From Leptidea sinapis (lineage: Eukaryota > Arthropoda > Insecta > Lepidoptera > Pieridae): 64,000 nt of DNA. The notes under the pieces are model-generated. The model was not told the DNA's origin. It did no database searches and was given only the letters and a program-made list of their open reading frames with translations. The stretch lies in NCBI RefSeq assembly GCF_905404315.1, contig NC_066276.1:11798001-11862000 (forward strand), written 5' to 3'. Below are positions 33,108 through 43,529 of the stretch, piece by piece (the stretch's first letter is position 1; each line of letters begins with the position of its first letter). Made by a program: the position numbers and the translations under genes.

Positions 33108-33560
33108 ATACTAGTGGACCCAACAGACGTTGTCCTGTACACATGTTTTAAATTTGAAAAATCGGTCCAGCCGTTAGGAGCAGTTCACTAACATACACAT
33201 GAGCAAGAGAATTATATTATATGGGCGGAATTGAGAATCTAAACCAATCTCAAATTCACTGAAACAAACAAAAAAGTCATCAAAATCAGTCCAGCCATAT
33301 AGGAGGTAGTTTAATTGTGAATCTAAACCATTTTCGAATCCACCTGAAGACACACACCAATCTCAAATTCACTGGAACACACAAAAATATCATCAAAATC
33401 GGTCCAGCCGTTTAGGAGGTAGTTCAATTGTGAATCTAAACCATTCTCGAATCCACCTGAATACACACAGAAAGTTTCATTAGAATCGGTCCAGCCTAGG
33501 AGGTCTAGGAGGAGTTCAGTGACATACACACGCACACAAGAATTATATATATAAAGATAA
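33108..33560 (+). repeat. Repeat with 114-bp tandem units
   Basis: The head TTATACTAGTGGACCCAACA GACGTTGTCCTGTACACATG and AAATCGGTCCAGCCGTTAGG matches the CTAGCTGACCCAGCAAACGTTG-type repeat. Inside it a unit of about 114 bp is repeated: GTGAATCTAAACCATT starts near 33315 and 33430, with an earlier partial unit near 33233, each containing ATCGGTCCAGCC and CCACCTGAA(G/T)ACACAC. The end ACACAAGAATTATATATATA is also typical. Confidence 0.65.
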
Positions 33561-33639
33561 AAAATTGCATAGGGTAGTATTTGGTTTTCTTTTGATATTT
33601 ATATAATAAATTTCCTTGTAGTGAATAGTTCAATGAGAA

Positions 33640-33960
33640 TGTGAAAGTTTGTGAGTGTGTGTGTGTGTGTGTGTTTATTACGTCTTCACGCACAAACTAC
33701 TGAATGGATTTTAATAATATGGCTTAATAAAATAACATTAATAATTTTACTCTAAAATCCTACTAATATAATAAATAGCAATATTTGTGAGTGTGTGAGT
33801 GTGTTTATTACTTCTTCACGCAAACACTAATGCAATCTGCGAGCAATTAATGTTTGCCGTGTAAAGCCCGTAGGAGTTACAATAATACATATTATAATGG
33901 CGCAAATACTACAACACACCTATTATAAAAACGAGAATAATCATATTAATAATTTTACGA
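33640..33960 (+). mobile_element. Helitron-like repeat pair with (GT)n microsatellite
   Basis: GAAAGTTTGTGAGTGTGTGT leads into (GT)n up to 33674, then TTTATTACGTCTTCACGCAC and AAACTACTGAATGGATTTTA. A second shorter copy starts at about 33757 with CCTACTAATATAATAAATAG and repeats GTGAGTGTGTTTATTACTTC TTCACGCA. Two overlapping or nested fragments of one family are likely. Confidence 0.55.
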
Positions 33961-34059
33961 TAAAATTAAATCATAAATCATCATCTGATTACATTGTGAT
34001 GTAAAATTATTTTTAAAAAGAAGTAATCGAAAACACGTGCACGTGCGCCGAGCCCTATA

Positions 34060-34740
34060 ATTACGGCCATATTGTCGATACTCGAGGCACTACCTCTCCG
34101 TAGGATGTTGTGCCTATACAAGGCGTACGTTTTCACGCAACTCACCTACGCGGCCCCCGCCTGGTTTGCGCTGACAAGCGAGACGGGTCGCAAGTCGCTG
34201 CGAGCGAAGCAGTCGCTGGCGCTCCGCACTATCTTCGGAACACCACGCTTCGTACGGAATCATGTCATCTCCAGAGATCTGCGCATGGAGAGCCTGAGCA
34301 CCTCTGAGTTCGCGCGCGCCGATGGAGCGCGATACCAACATTTGCGTGGCGTCGCTCGATACCATCGGCGACCGCCGGACATAAGAGGACTACCACGTGA
34401 CCTAGTCTTCTAGGACACGACTGCTTCCTCGCCGCTGGCTGATGGGCGCTCACCGGTACACTACCGGCGATCTCGACCTCGCTGAGCGGCGTGCGCAAGC
34501 CAACCACGGACCTACCACCCTGCCGCAGTCCGCAGATCGCTCGCGACACTACGCGGGCTCGATCGCACTGCAGCAGGATACCACCGGACATAACACCACG
34601 GACCAACCGGTCCCACCCAGTGCCCCGCCTGTAGTTGCAGGCGGCGTTTATACTACTGAAAGGGGCCATGGCCCCGAACAATTACCCCGAGGCCTGTAAG
34701 GACCTACGCGGAAGACCCAGGTGGTGTACTCACTGCATGA
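34060..34740 (+). mobile_element. Jockey-like LINE C-terminal fragment, GC-rich
   Basis: The plus frame (from 34072, 113 codons) reads LPLRRMLCLYKAYVFTQLTY, APAWFALTSETGRKSLRAKQ, LALRTIFGTPRFVRNHVISR and later HLRGVARYHRRPPDIRGLPRD, then stops at 34411. LYKAYVxTQLTYAAPAWxxL...LALRTIxGxPRxVRN is the C-terminal region after the reverse transcriptase domain in Jockey-group elements. About 330 bp of GC-rich 3' sequence follows. Composition differs sharply from the AT-rich flanks, which suits a relatively recent GC-rich LINE family. The catalytic core is missing. Confidence 0.75.
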
Positions 34741-35042
34741 GTGATCACCAGCAAGTTGACAATTGTGACCTTTAAAAACAATATGGAGGTTCTTTCTTCG
34801 TCCTCGATTTTATATGAAATTCATTTTTGTGAAAATAAGTTCAGGTTACCGTCAATATTTAAGACTTAGCTTTTGCGTTAGTAATTAAAGGGAGTTGCTA
34901 TTTTGTGTTTTTATTTTCTGTAAATGATAGTAGTAAATTTACTAATGCGTTAAGCTAATGCTATTGCCTTAAGACATGTCATAACTTATGAGTTTTCCGA
35001 AAGTGACGAGTAATAAGTCATGATGTTGAGAGTTGATATGAT

Positions 35043-37745
35043 ACTAATTGAGATAGCTTGTATAGAACTAGAGCAATTTATTATTGTTAGTGTATACCAC
35101 CCCCCCACTGCATAATATGATTAAATCCAACATAGAATGGAGGAGGTACTATCAAAATTTAGCAAAACCAGCAAGTCAATTGTAGTGTGTGGAGATTTTA
35201 ATATTAACTTGCTTGAACCTTCGGCCAATTGTACTAGCCTTAAATATTCATTTCAAAGTTTTAATTTGTTCAATGTATTTTGGGAACCTACTAGAATCAC
35301 TTCTACTACAGCAACCTGTTTGGATAATATTTTTACAGATGTTACTATTACTAGTAAACTCATATTAATAATCTTCAGTCCGACCATAGTGGGCAACTTA
35401 TAAAAGTAAATACAAGATTGGACAATGTCAGACCAAAAAAGGTGACGATTATACCAGTTACGGGGAGCCGTCTTGAGAGGTTTAGAAATATTTTTTTAAA
35501 TACGATACCATTTTTACCCTGTGGTGAAACTGCTAATTTGCACTATAACTTAGTCTTCAATTCCTACTGTGAGGAATTTGACAGGAATTTTACTCCAATA
35601 ACGGTGACAGTAAACAACAAACATTGTTTTAATGATTGGGCAACAATGGTATCCACAAAAGTCGTAAATGCTTATAACGTGAAAATTTAAAATATATGTA
35701 AAAAAATACTCCAAGCTCTTTAAAGTAGTTTGTCATGAAGCGAAAATACGTTTCATTGCAGATAAAATTAAAAACAGCAATAATAAAGTAAAAGCGACTT
35801 GGAGTGTAATTAACAATGAAACTGGTAGATCGAATTGCCGTAACACCTCTATCTGTTTAAATATTAATAATCGCGTTATAAATACGGAAATAGAAATTGC
35901 AAATGAATTTGATAAATACTTCTCCGAAATCCCGATTGTCACGACCAAAGACCTTAACTCTTCGCCAAAAGCAGCATATGATATGCTTAAATTACACGTA
36001 CCAGTATCTTCCACTGATTTAAAATTTAAGTAGGTTGCGATAAAATAAAAATCTTCAAATTAATTAACCTAAAAAATACAAAAGACCTATGGGGCCATTC
36101 GACTAATATTGTCAAATACATACTTGACATTATAGCACCTGAATTAGCAATAATATTTAATGAATGCATAGATGAGGGTGTGTTCCCTGACCTCTTGAAA
36201 TACAGCAAAGTTATACCGTTGTTTAAATCCGGCAGTTCTTTTGACCCTGCAAATTTCAGACCTATTTCAGTGCAGCCTGTTTTTAGCAAAATTTTTGAAA
36301 AACTTTTGCTTCAACAGCTACAAATGCATTTTTGTAAATTAATGAACAAAAATCAGTTTGGTTTCACTAGGGGCTTATTAACAATTAATGCGGGTACTAG
36401 ACTCATTGAGCACATCTTTGACGCCTGGGAAGAGTCACAGGATGCATTGGGCATTTTTTGTGATTTGTCCAAAGCATTTGACTGCGTCCACCATGAAACT
36501 TTACTCCTAAAACTAAAACATTATGGAGTGAAAAATAGAGCCCCGAAACTGTTAAAATCATATTTAAGCGAAAGAGTTCAGATAGTCGATGTAAATGGCA
36601 AACGGTCTTCGGGTAAACCTGTTCCACAGGGTTCTATTCTCGGTCCTTTCTTGTTTCTTATATATATTAACAATCTACCGTTTGTGGTAGATGATAGCCA
36701 TGAGATTGTATTGTTTGCTGATGATACTTCACTTATTTTTAAAGTGAAGCGACGTGCGGATATTGATGGTGAGGTAAACAATGCACTCTCAAAGGTAGTG
36801 CGTTGGTTTGAGACGAATAATCTGCACTTAAACAGTAAAAAAACAAAGTGTTTACGGTTCATTACACCAATAACAGCGGAGGTACAAACCAACGTACTTA
36901 TAAATGACCAGAGATTGGAACTTGTGGACACTACGGTCTTCTTGAGTATCACGTTAGATAAAAAGCTTCAGTGGGATCCATATATTGCCCATCTAGCAGA
37001 TAGACTCAGCTCTGCGGCATATGCAGTTAGAAAGATTAGTGAGAACACGAATGTTGCAACCGCTAGATTAGTGTACTTCAGTTATTTTCACAGCATCATG
37101 ACGTACGGTATATTACTATGGGGTCATGCTGCTGACATTGATATAGTGTTTGCTCTGCAAAAGACGGCTGATCGTGCTATATATCAGCTTGGTTATAGAC
37201 AGTCTCTCAAAGAAAAAATTAAAGAAATAAATATTATGACTATTCATTGTCAGTACATTTATGAAAATTTTATATATGTTCACAAAAATCGTCACCTTTT
37301 TGCTCTTAATAGTGATTTTCATTTTTATAACACTAGAAATAAGGGATTGCTTGTAACTAATTCTAGTAGGCTTCATAAGATACATAATAGCTTTAAGGGT
37401 AAATGTATACACTTCTATAATAAAGTCCCAGCCACTGTTCAGGCATTATCTATAAATAAATTTAAATGTTTTATAAAAAAATGCCTCTGTCGTAAATGAT
37501 CGGACAGCCTGGGACTAGATTGTGATTATTTTATAGCGATAGAAATGACTGTACAATATTGTATATTTTTATTGAAATGAGCTCAAAAAAAGAATGCTTG
37601 CAGAGTTTCTTGCGCCGCTTCTTCTCTCTCAGAGCGCCATTTGTTTCCGAAGCGGTAGTAGTATCTAGTAGTACAAGAAATGACATCAAAAAGAGTTCTA
37701 AAGGAATCAATTTTGAGAAAATAAATGCCTTTTATGCCTTTTATA
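35043..37745 (+). mobile_element. 5'-truncated Jockey-like LINE (copy F)
   Basis: It begins within the endonuclease domain at ACTAATTGAGATAGCTTG (exact start of homology with the copy at 44936-50741) and ends in the tail GAGAAAATAAATGCCTT near 37745. Endonuclease remnants include VCGDFNINLLEPSA (35180-35220) and ITSTTATCLDNIFTDV, the GDFN and LDNIFTD motifs of APE-type endonucleases. A linker with frameshifts follows, then a 439-codon reverse transcriptase frame. A 29-nt deletion near 37497 between short TAAAT repeats removes the natural ORF end (YYSTAEYLNDRTAWD in the other copy). The copy differs from its relative at 45-50 kb by a few percent by eye. Confidence 0.88.
36180..37499 (+). CDS. 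LINE reverse transcriptase domain, longest retroelement frame in window
   Basis: 439 codons with no stop, within LINE copy F. In order: KVIPLFKSGSSFDPANFRPI, VFSKIFEKLLLQQL, NQFGFTRG (motifs 0-2), motif A FCDLSKAFDCVHHETLLLKL, LLKSYLSERVQIV, motif B PQGSILGPFLFLIYINNL, motif C LFADDTSLIF with the two catalytic Asp, NLHLNSKKTKCLRF, LSITLDKKLQWDPYIAHLAD, and the C-terminal ILLWGHAADIDIVFALQK. In motif B four residues (GIGV, present in the other copy) are lost by a clean 12-nt deletion just before PQGS. The Met at 36180 is only the first Met after stops in decayed upstream sequence, not a natural start. It is a retained fragment, not a host gene; enzymatic activity is doubtful. Confidence 0.85.
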   Translation: MFPDLLKYSKVIPLFKSGSSFDPANFRPISVQPVFSKIFEKLLLQQLQMHFCKLMNKNQFGFTRGLLTINAGTRLIEHIFDAWEESQDALGIFCDLSKAFDCVHHETLLLKLKHYGVKNRAPKLLKSYLSERVQIVDVNGKRSSGKPVPQGSILGPFLFLIYINNLPFVVDDSHEIVLFADDTSLIFKVKRRADIDGEVNNALSKVVRWFETNNLHLNSKKTKCLRFITPITAEVQTNVLINDQRLELVDTTVFLSITLDKKLQWDPYIAHLADRLSSAAYAVRKISENTNVATARLVYFSYFHSIMTYGILLWGHAADIDIVFALQKTADRAIYQLGYRQSLKEKIKEINIMTIHCQYIYENFIYVHKNRHLFALNSDFHFYNTRNKGLLVTNSSRLHKIHNSFKGKCIHFYNKVPATVQALSINKFKCFIKKCLCRK

Positions 37746-38276
37746 GCTTTTACTGAGCATGAGAGAAACTTTAATTAGGATGTTTACGTACAGTGTGCTG
37801 CAATCCGTAGTGCAGAACAGCGTGTGATGTCATGTGATGCATTGCATAGTATTCGCATGATACAGTCAGGCTCAAGCCATGAAAGACCACTGGCGAATGT
37901 CCCTTGGCTATCAATCTGTGTATCGGTGTCATAGTTGGTGCGATCTTCACATTTACTGGACAAGGATGGGACATATGGTCATTCATTTGGTTGTTCGACC
38001 AAAAGAAAACATAACGGAACATGACACGATACTAAGCTACATGGTAGTTACGGTTTAATTGCATTTTATGAAATATGTTAAAATGATTTTTGTATATTTT
38101 CATGTTTAATGGATCCAACTGTGTACCACATGCTCCGAGTGCTTCAAAGTGGAAACTGCATTTGCTGCATAGCCTGGCGTGATACGTAGCGTATACGGAA
38201 GAGCCTTGGAGTTCTAATTTACATACGTTACGAATAGGTAAGTGCGTGTTAGCTCTCCTACTAACTAACCTATTTA
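37746..38276. other. No gene recognised
   Basis: Spacer between two LINE remnants; open frames on the minus strand (83 and 82 codons) show no motif. Confidence 0.4.
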
Positions 38277-39059
38277 ACACGATTTTAAATTATAGAAAAA
38301 TTCCCTCAAATTGGGCAAAAACTGATGTAATATTACTATACAAGAAGGGCGACCCAGCAAATATAAATAACTACAGACCAATTAGCCTACGACCCAATGT
38401 ATACTAACTGTTTGCCTCTTGCCTTGTAGATCGTTTAGAAAAATATACTGATAAACACCAACCACCAGAACAAGAAGGTTTCAGAAAAAGTTTTTCAACA
38501 ACTGACCATTCTCATACATTAGAGCATATAATAGAGAAATATGTGGAACACCAACGACCACTCTACTTAGCTTTTATTGATTACGCTAAACCGTTCGATT
38601 CAATATCTCATAATAGTATGTGGACGGCTCTATATGAATGCGACGTGCCAACAGAAACTTTAGACCTTATAAAGGATATCTATAAAAAAAGCATATCCCG
38701 TGTAAAAATGGAAACAGAAGGCTCATAAATAAAAATTTAGCAGAGGCGTTAGGCAAGGAGATCCACTCTCGCCTAAAATATTCATCACTGTTCTTGAAAG
38801 CATCATGAGAAAACTAAACTGGCAAAAAAGAGGCATAAACACAAAAGGTGATAAAATGGTTTGCGAACTATACACGGTGAGCCAAGAAATACGTTTAGAA
38901 CTTAATACTATTAAAACAAAAATAATGACTAACTTTATCTTACTCCTGATTAAAGTCAACGGTACCCCTCTCGAATATGTACAACTGACCAGTTTCTCTG
39001 GCCTGCAAATTGTAATAATATTGAAGGAATGGCTATTAAGTAAAAAGAAAAAAGATTAG
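38277..39059 (+). mobile_element. RTE-like LINE reverse transcriptase fragment
   Basis: Plus-strand pieces: NYRKIPSNWAKTDVILLYKK, GDPANINNYRPISLRPN, EQEGFRKSFSTTDHSHTL, motif A LAFIDYAKPFDSISHNSMWT (Lys-Ala-Phe is normal; here Lys-Pro-Phe), a decayed motif B region GKEIHSRLKYS for RQGDPLSPKLF, FITVLESIMRKLNWQKRGIN, and ELNTIKTKIMTN with VNGTPLEYVQ. The NxxKTKxM...xxLExV order after the core is typical of the RTE group. The catalytic YADD region is lost and several stops are present. A related C-terminus, minus strand, lies at 58605-59240. Confidence 0.8.
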
Positions 39060-39149
39060 GTAAGTGATTTTCAAATCCAATTTTGAATAAGACTATTTTA
39101 AATTGAATTTGTATTGACTATAAGCAAATTAAAAGTTCGTAATGATCTC

Positions 39150-39355
39150 TTAAATGTTAGTGACGGAAGCGCAAGTAAAAGGAAGTTTCGAGAGGAGAGC
39201 CTTGTACACGATTGAAGGCTCTCGCTATATACAGACTTACTGTGGGGCTTTTTTGCTTGCTTCCCTCGCTTTCGATCGCCGCCGCCCATCAATGTTTCTG
39301 ATGCATCAGAAGATCGTCCTCCGACCAACAATGGCGAAAGCCGTACTGTCGGATG
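39150..39355 (-). mobile_element. Short LINE reverse transcriptase fragment
   Basis: The plus-strand sequence GGAAGTTTCGAGAGGAGAGC CTTGTACACGAT and CGAAAGCCGTACTGTCGG matches 40910-41070 of the neighbouring minus-strand LINE, the region coding for QYGFRHGRS to motif A. Many changes and gaps have broken the frame. It sits directly against the tail of that neighbour, so either the neighbour inserted into an older sibling or the two were joined by rearrangement. Confidence 0.65.
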
Positions 39356-39358
39356 ATG

Positions 39359-42262
39359 TTTTTTTATGGAATAGCGGGACAAACGAGCGCACCTGCTGTT
39401 AAGTGATCACCGCCGCCCACATTCTCTTGCAACACCCGAGGAATCATAAGAGCGTTGCCGACGAAGGAAGGAACGTGTACGCGCTTTTTTTGAAGGTACC
39501 CATGTCGTATCGTCCCGGGTGTCGTAACACCGCACAAGGAAGCTCATTCCACAGTTTGGAGTACGAGGAAGAAAGCTCCTGGAAAACCGCACGGTGGAGG
39601 ACCGCCACACATCCAGATGGTGATATCCTAACTTGTGGCGTGTCGCGCGAAGGTGGAATTCCGCGGCAGGAATCAGGTTAAACAGCTCTTCGGAACACTC
39701 CCCGTGATAAATGCGGTAGAAGACACACAATGAAGCGACGTCTTTACGCAACGCCAAGTGATCCAGCCGTTCACAGAGCGCTAGGTCCACGACAATTCGA
39801 GCTGCTCTGCGTTGCAAGCGGTCAAATTGATCGAGCTGATACTAGGGTGTGCCAGACTAGAGATGACAGCAATACTCCATGTATGGCCGGACCTGCGCTT
39901 TGTAGAGCGCTAGAATGTGGGCCGGCCTGAAGTATTGCCGTGCTCTATTAATGACCCTCAGCTTCTTGGAAACCAATTTGGCTCCAGATGGCCACGGAAT
40001 TGGCAATCGCTAGAGATTTCAAGACCCAGTATTCCGATACTAGGCGAGGCTTTAAGGGAAGTGTTGTCGAAGAGCGGTGATACGACAAATCACTTGGCGT
40101 TGCGTAGAGACGTCGCTTCATTGTGTGTCTTCTACCGCATTTATCACGGAGAGTGTTCCGAAGAGCTGTTTAACCTGATTCCTGCCGCCGAATTCCACCT
40201 TCGCACGACACGCCACAAGTTAGGATATCATCCTCACCATCTGGATGTGTGGCGGTCCTCCACAGTGCGGTTTTCAAGGAGCTTTCTTCCACGTACTACA
40301 AAGCTGTGGAATGAGCTTCCTTGTGCGGTGTTTCAGGGACGATACGACATGGGTACCTTCAAAAAAAGCGCGTACACCTTCCTTAAAGGCCGGCAACGCT
40401 CCTGTGATTCCTCCGGTGTTGCAAGAGATTGTGGGCGGCGGTGATCACTTAACAACAGGTGACCCGTACCCTCGTTTGTCCTCCTATTCCATAAAAAAAA
40501 ATACGGCAAATGAGGTTTTTTTAGTGGTAAACGGGCAAACTTGAGTCTTCTGGGGGTTAAAATGGATAAGGTTCAATTTACCCCATTCCGCGTCCTTCTC
40601 AAGAGAGGACTCGATAGAAGACACAAGTTTCTCCCGGCACTGGTCGACGTTTTCCCGAGAGAGACCTGCATGGCCCGTGTATACGGCATCACCAGTGCTG
40701 TCGTCTGCATAGCAATGTATGTTGGAGGTGTTCAACATATCATTGATATGCAGAAGAAACAGCGTGGGAGATAGCACACAGCCTAAGGGCACTCCAGCGT
40801 TCACGGGCTTGGGATTCGAGCAATAACCGTCGTCAATGACCTGTATGCTGCGCACAGTGAGGAAGCTGGAGGTCCACTTGCATTAGCTCTTGGGAAGCCC
40901 AAATGATGGAAGTTTTGAGAGGAGCGCCTTGTGCCATACACGATCAAAGGCCTTCGTTATATCCAGGCCAACTGCCAGGCCTTCCCCCTTGCTTTCAATA
41001 GCCGCCGCCATTCTATGTGTTAGGTATACCAGAAGATCGCCAGTCGACCGACCATGTCGAAAGCCGTACTGCCGGTCGTTGATCAACTGGTGACCCTCAA
41101 GGTATACCAAGAGCTGGCGGTTAATTATGCTCTCCATGATCTTGGAGAGCAGGGAGGTAATAGCAATAGGCCTGTAGTTTGCCAGATCAAAACTGTCTCC
41201 TTTTTTTTGGATCGGATGGACAAGGGTTGACTTCCATGAGTCAGGGACTACGCCTTTTGAATAAGATTGCCGGAATAAACGCATAAGTACCGGCGTCAAC
41301 TCAGGGGCACACGTTCTAAGCACGATTGGAGAAATGCCATCCGGCCCGCTCGACTTCCTGACGTCCAACGAAAACAGAGCTCGCCGAACAGTTTTCTGTC
41401 TGAACTGTACTTCAGGCATGGAGCTCTGACGCCGCGGGCTGGTCGGCGGTGCTTTTCCGTTGTCGTCAAGAGTTGAGTTGGAGGCAAAAAGAGTGCACAG
41501 GAGATCGGCTTTCTCTTTTGCCGTGTGGGCCAGGGTGTCATTCCTCATGTGCAACGGCGGCGTGGACGGCTGGTTGAAGTTACCAAGAGCAGCTTTCGAC
41601 TACGACCAGAACTTTCGTGTTCCGGTCGGGTAACTGGAAAGCTGCTGGCCAATTTTGTTGACGACGTGCTTCGATTTCGCACGGGCGATTTACCGCGTAA
41701 AAAATTTGGAGGCACGGTTATATTCCCTCTTCAAAACTTTGCAGTTCCGGAGCCTTTGAGCCCAGCGCCGCAACCAAAGTTCGATACGCCTGTTTTTTGC
41801 AGACAGATGCTGCTTTAACTGCCGCATCGAACCAAGGCTGTGATCTGCCACCGATCGGTTCTACAGAGCTGGGTATAAAAATATCCATGCCCTGCAGTAT
41901 CACATCGGCTTCTGCAACGGCGCAGGCTACTAACTAGGATCATCCGAAGGGAAACAAACCTTGCCCCAAGGGTAGGATGCAAAAAAGGAACACATCCTAT
42001 CCCAATCTGCTGACTTGTAGTGCCAAACGTGGCGGGTCGCTGGTGGTCTGCGTCGTTGGCGTCGGATAGGCACTACACTCCTGATCAGGCAATGGTCGGA
42101 CGTTCCGAGAGGGGCGTCGACAGAGACCTGGTAACCAACGGGATGTGTAGTCAGCAGAAGATCTAATAAGGACGGCATGTGGCTATCCACATCCGGGAGC
42201 CGCGTTGGCGACTAAACCAATTGGGACAGACCATACGCCAATGCAAAATTATGCACAGATCT
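39359..42262 (-). mobile_element. Minus-strand LINE, Jockey/CR1-like (copy H), with a nested insertion
   Basis: Read from 42262 downwards: endonuclease pieces TRLPDVDSHMPSLLDLLLTT and GTSDHCLIRS (SDH motif), WHYKSADWDRMCSFFASYPW, then reverse transcriptase with KSSGPDGISPIVLRTCAPEL, VHPIQKKGDSFDLANYRPIA, RQYGFRHGRSTGDLLVYLTH, motif A GLDITKAFDRVWHKALLSKL, a stop near 40880, motif B NAGVPLGCVLSPTLF (PLG for the usual PQG), motif C CYADDST, and HFNPQKTQVCPFTTKKTSFA. The C-terminus (QRRAARIV, SLCVFYRIYHGECSEELFNL, FLPRT) resumes below 40081, and the 3' end with T-run (A-run on minus) is at 39359-39367. The 411-bp insertion at 40091-40501 interrupts it; across that site the frame is continuous. 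The 5' end is truncated inside the endonuclease. Frameshifts make it dead. Confidence 0.88.
40091..40501 (+). mobile_element. Nested 5'-truncated LINE tail inserted in copy H
   Basis: This 411-bp piece codes in plus orientation, opposite to its host, for HLALRRDVASLCVFYRIYHG, AAEFHLRTTRHKLGYHPHHL, SFLPRTTKLWNELPCAVF and ends in an A-run after TCCTCCTATTCCATAA. It is the C-terminus and 3' UTR of the same family as its host. It is flanked by TACGACAAAT (40081-40090) and TACGGCAAAT (40502-40511), a 10-bp target duplication with one mismatch. Removing it and one duplicate joins the host codons ...SFAV and SPLFDNTS in frame. Confidence 0.88.
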
Positions 42263-42750
42263 CATCATCAGAATTTGACTTCAATTTCTTTTTAAGTTGC
42301 TTTAATGGCCTCGTTCATCGCATTGGTAATTGCATTTTTGGAGAAGGGCCTAGAACAAAACACTGGTTTTTTGCGTTTTAAATACCAATTTTTAATAATC
42401 GTCTCGCCCGTGTTTGCGCGATGGTATTTTGTGTTTTAGTGTTCTTTAATCTGAACCTAATGCTCACGTAGGAGCTTGTCGTTGAGAAGCCGTAAGTACA
42501 TGCATTTACATCATAGCAAAATGCACGTCTTGCGGCCCCTTAAAGGCATAAAACTTTAACCTAATGAAACTTGGACTAAACAAAAACAATGAAAAAAATT
42601 CAACGTGGATTACAAAATCGAAGAATGTACAGGAAAAATGACAAAAATATTTTAAAATTGCAACACACCTCTTAAAAATTGTATTAAATACTATTGTCGT
42701 ACTTTGTATATGATGTTTGAAGCAAAAACTAATATTGTGAAAAAAAAATT
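42263..42750. other. No gene recognised
   Basis: AT-rich; a 91-codon minus frame at 42506-42781 overlaps the fold-back arm and is Phe-rich low complexity, not a gene. Confidence 0.4.
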
Positions 42751-43054
42751 TTAACAAAAAAACAACTGCCTTCAAAAACACTATTCCAAAACAATAGATA
42801 TAATGTGCACTAAAAAGTATAAAAATAATTGCGTATTTTTATACAATCTAATTAATTAATGTTATTCTAGTTTAGTATGTAGTAACAAACCTATCTTGGA
42901 TGACAACGTCTCCAAAAGTTACAATAATCGAAACTAGAATAATATTAATTAATTAGTTTGTATAAAAATACGCAATTATTTTTATACTTTTTAGTGCACA
43001 TTATATCTATTATTTTGGAACTGTGTTTTTGAAGGCGGTTGTTTTATTGTTAAT
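42751..43054. mobile_element. Fold-back element 1
   Basis: Two inverted arms of about 120 bp: 42751-42871 (TTAACAAAAAAACAACTGCC, TTCAAAAACACTATTCC, AAAATAATTGCGTATTTTTA) and its complement 42933-43054, about nine-tenths identical or better by eye. The 61-bp loop contains TAGTAACAAACCTATCTTGG. A second copy with related arms and the same loop segment inverted lies at 63391-63778. No coding capacity. Confidence 0.85.
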
Positions 43055-43063
43055 TTTTTTTTA

Positions 43064-43165
43064 TTTTATAATTTTTAGTGAACTAACTAGCAATTTGTCT
43101 AAATATGTGTTAATATACTACATTTTTCAATGCAGCAATGAACGTAAGTACTTTGCAAAAGGCTA
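43064..43165 (+). repeat. Dispersed module next to fold-back element 1
   Basis: ATTTTTAGTGAACTAACTAG, CAATTTGTCTAAATATGTG, TTTTTCAATGCAGCAATGAA and CGTAAGTACTTTGCAA. Same module as 9558-9660 and inverted at 63291-63385; next to both fold-back copies it lies at the corresponding side, so it is probably part of the full element. Confidence 0.65.
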
Positions 43166-43529
43166 TTTACAACACAACACCTTGTCGTGGTGTGTCCGTG
43201 TCATTTGGAGTTTGGAGTTTGTAGTTTGTTTGTACGAGGCCTTCTCGGTCAGTGTGATCGAAAGTATTTTCATTACGTACAAACTAATGTGTTATTTATT
43301 GCTTATTTAATTGGGTATTGAATGTTTTGATGAACAACGATACCGGCTAGCTATAAGTAATTTAATTATGATGCTAATACTGAAATGGATATTTTTATTA
43401 AGTATATAAGACGTCATAATCTCAATCTGTTATGAAAAGTCTGGAAATTTCCCGTAACTTCTTCTGTACAAATAACACGAATTATCTTCAACATGAAATA
43501 AATATAAGACATAATTTTTTCAAGGCAGA
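43166..43529. other. No gene recognised
   Basis: AT-rich spacer with no recognised feature. Confidence 0.4.
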
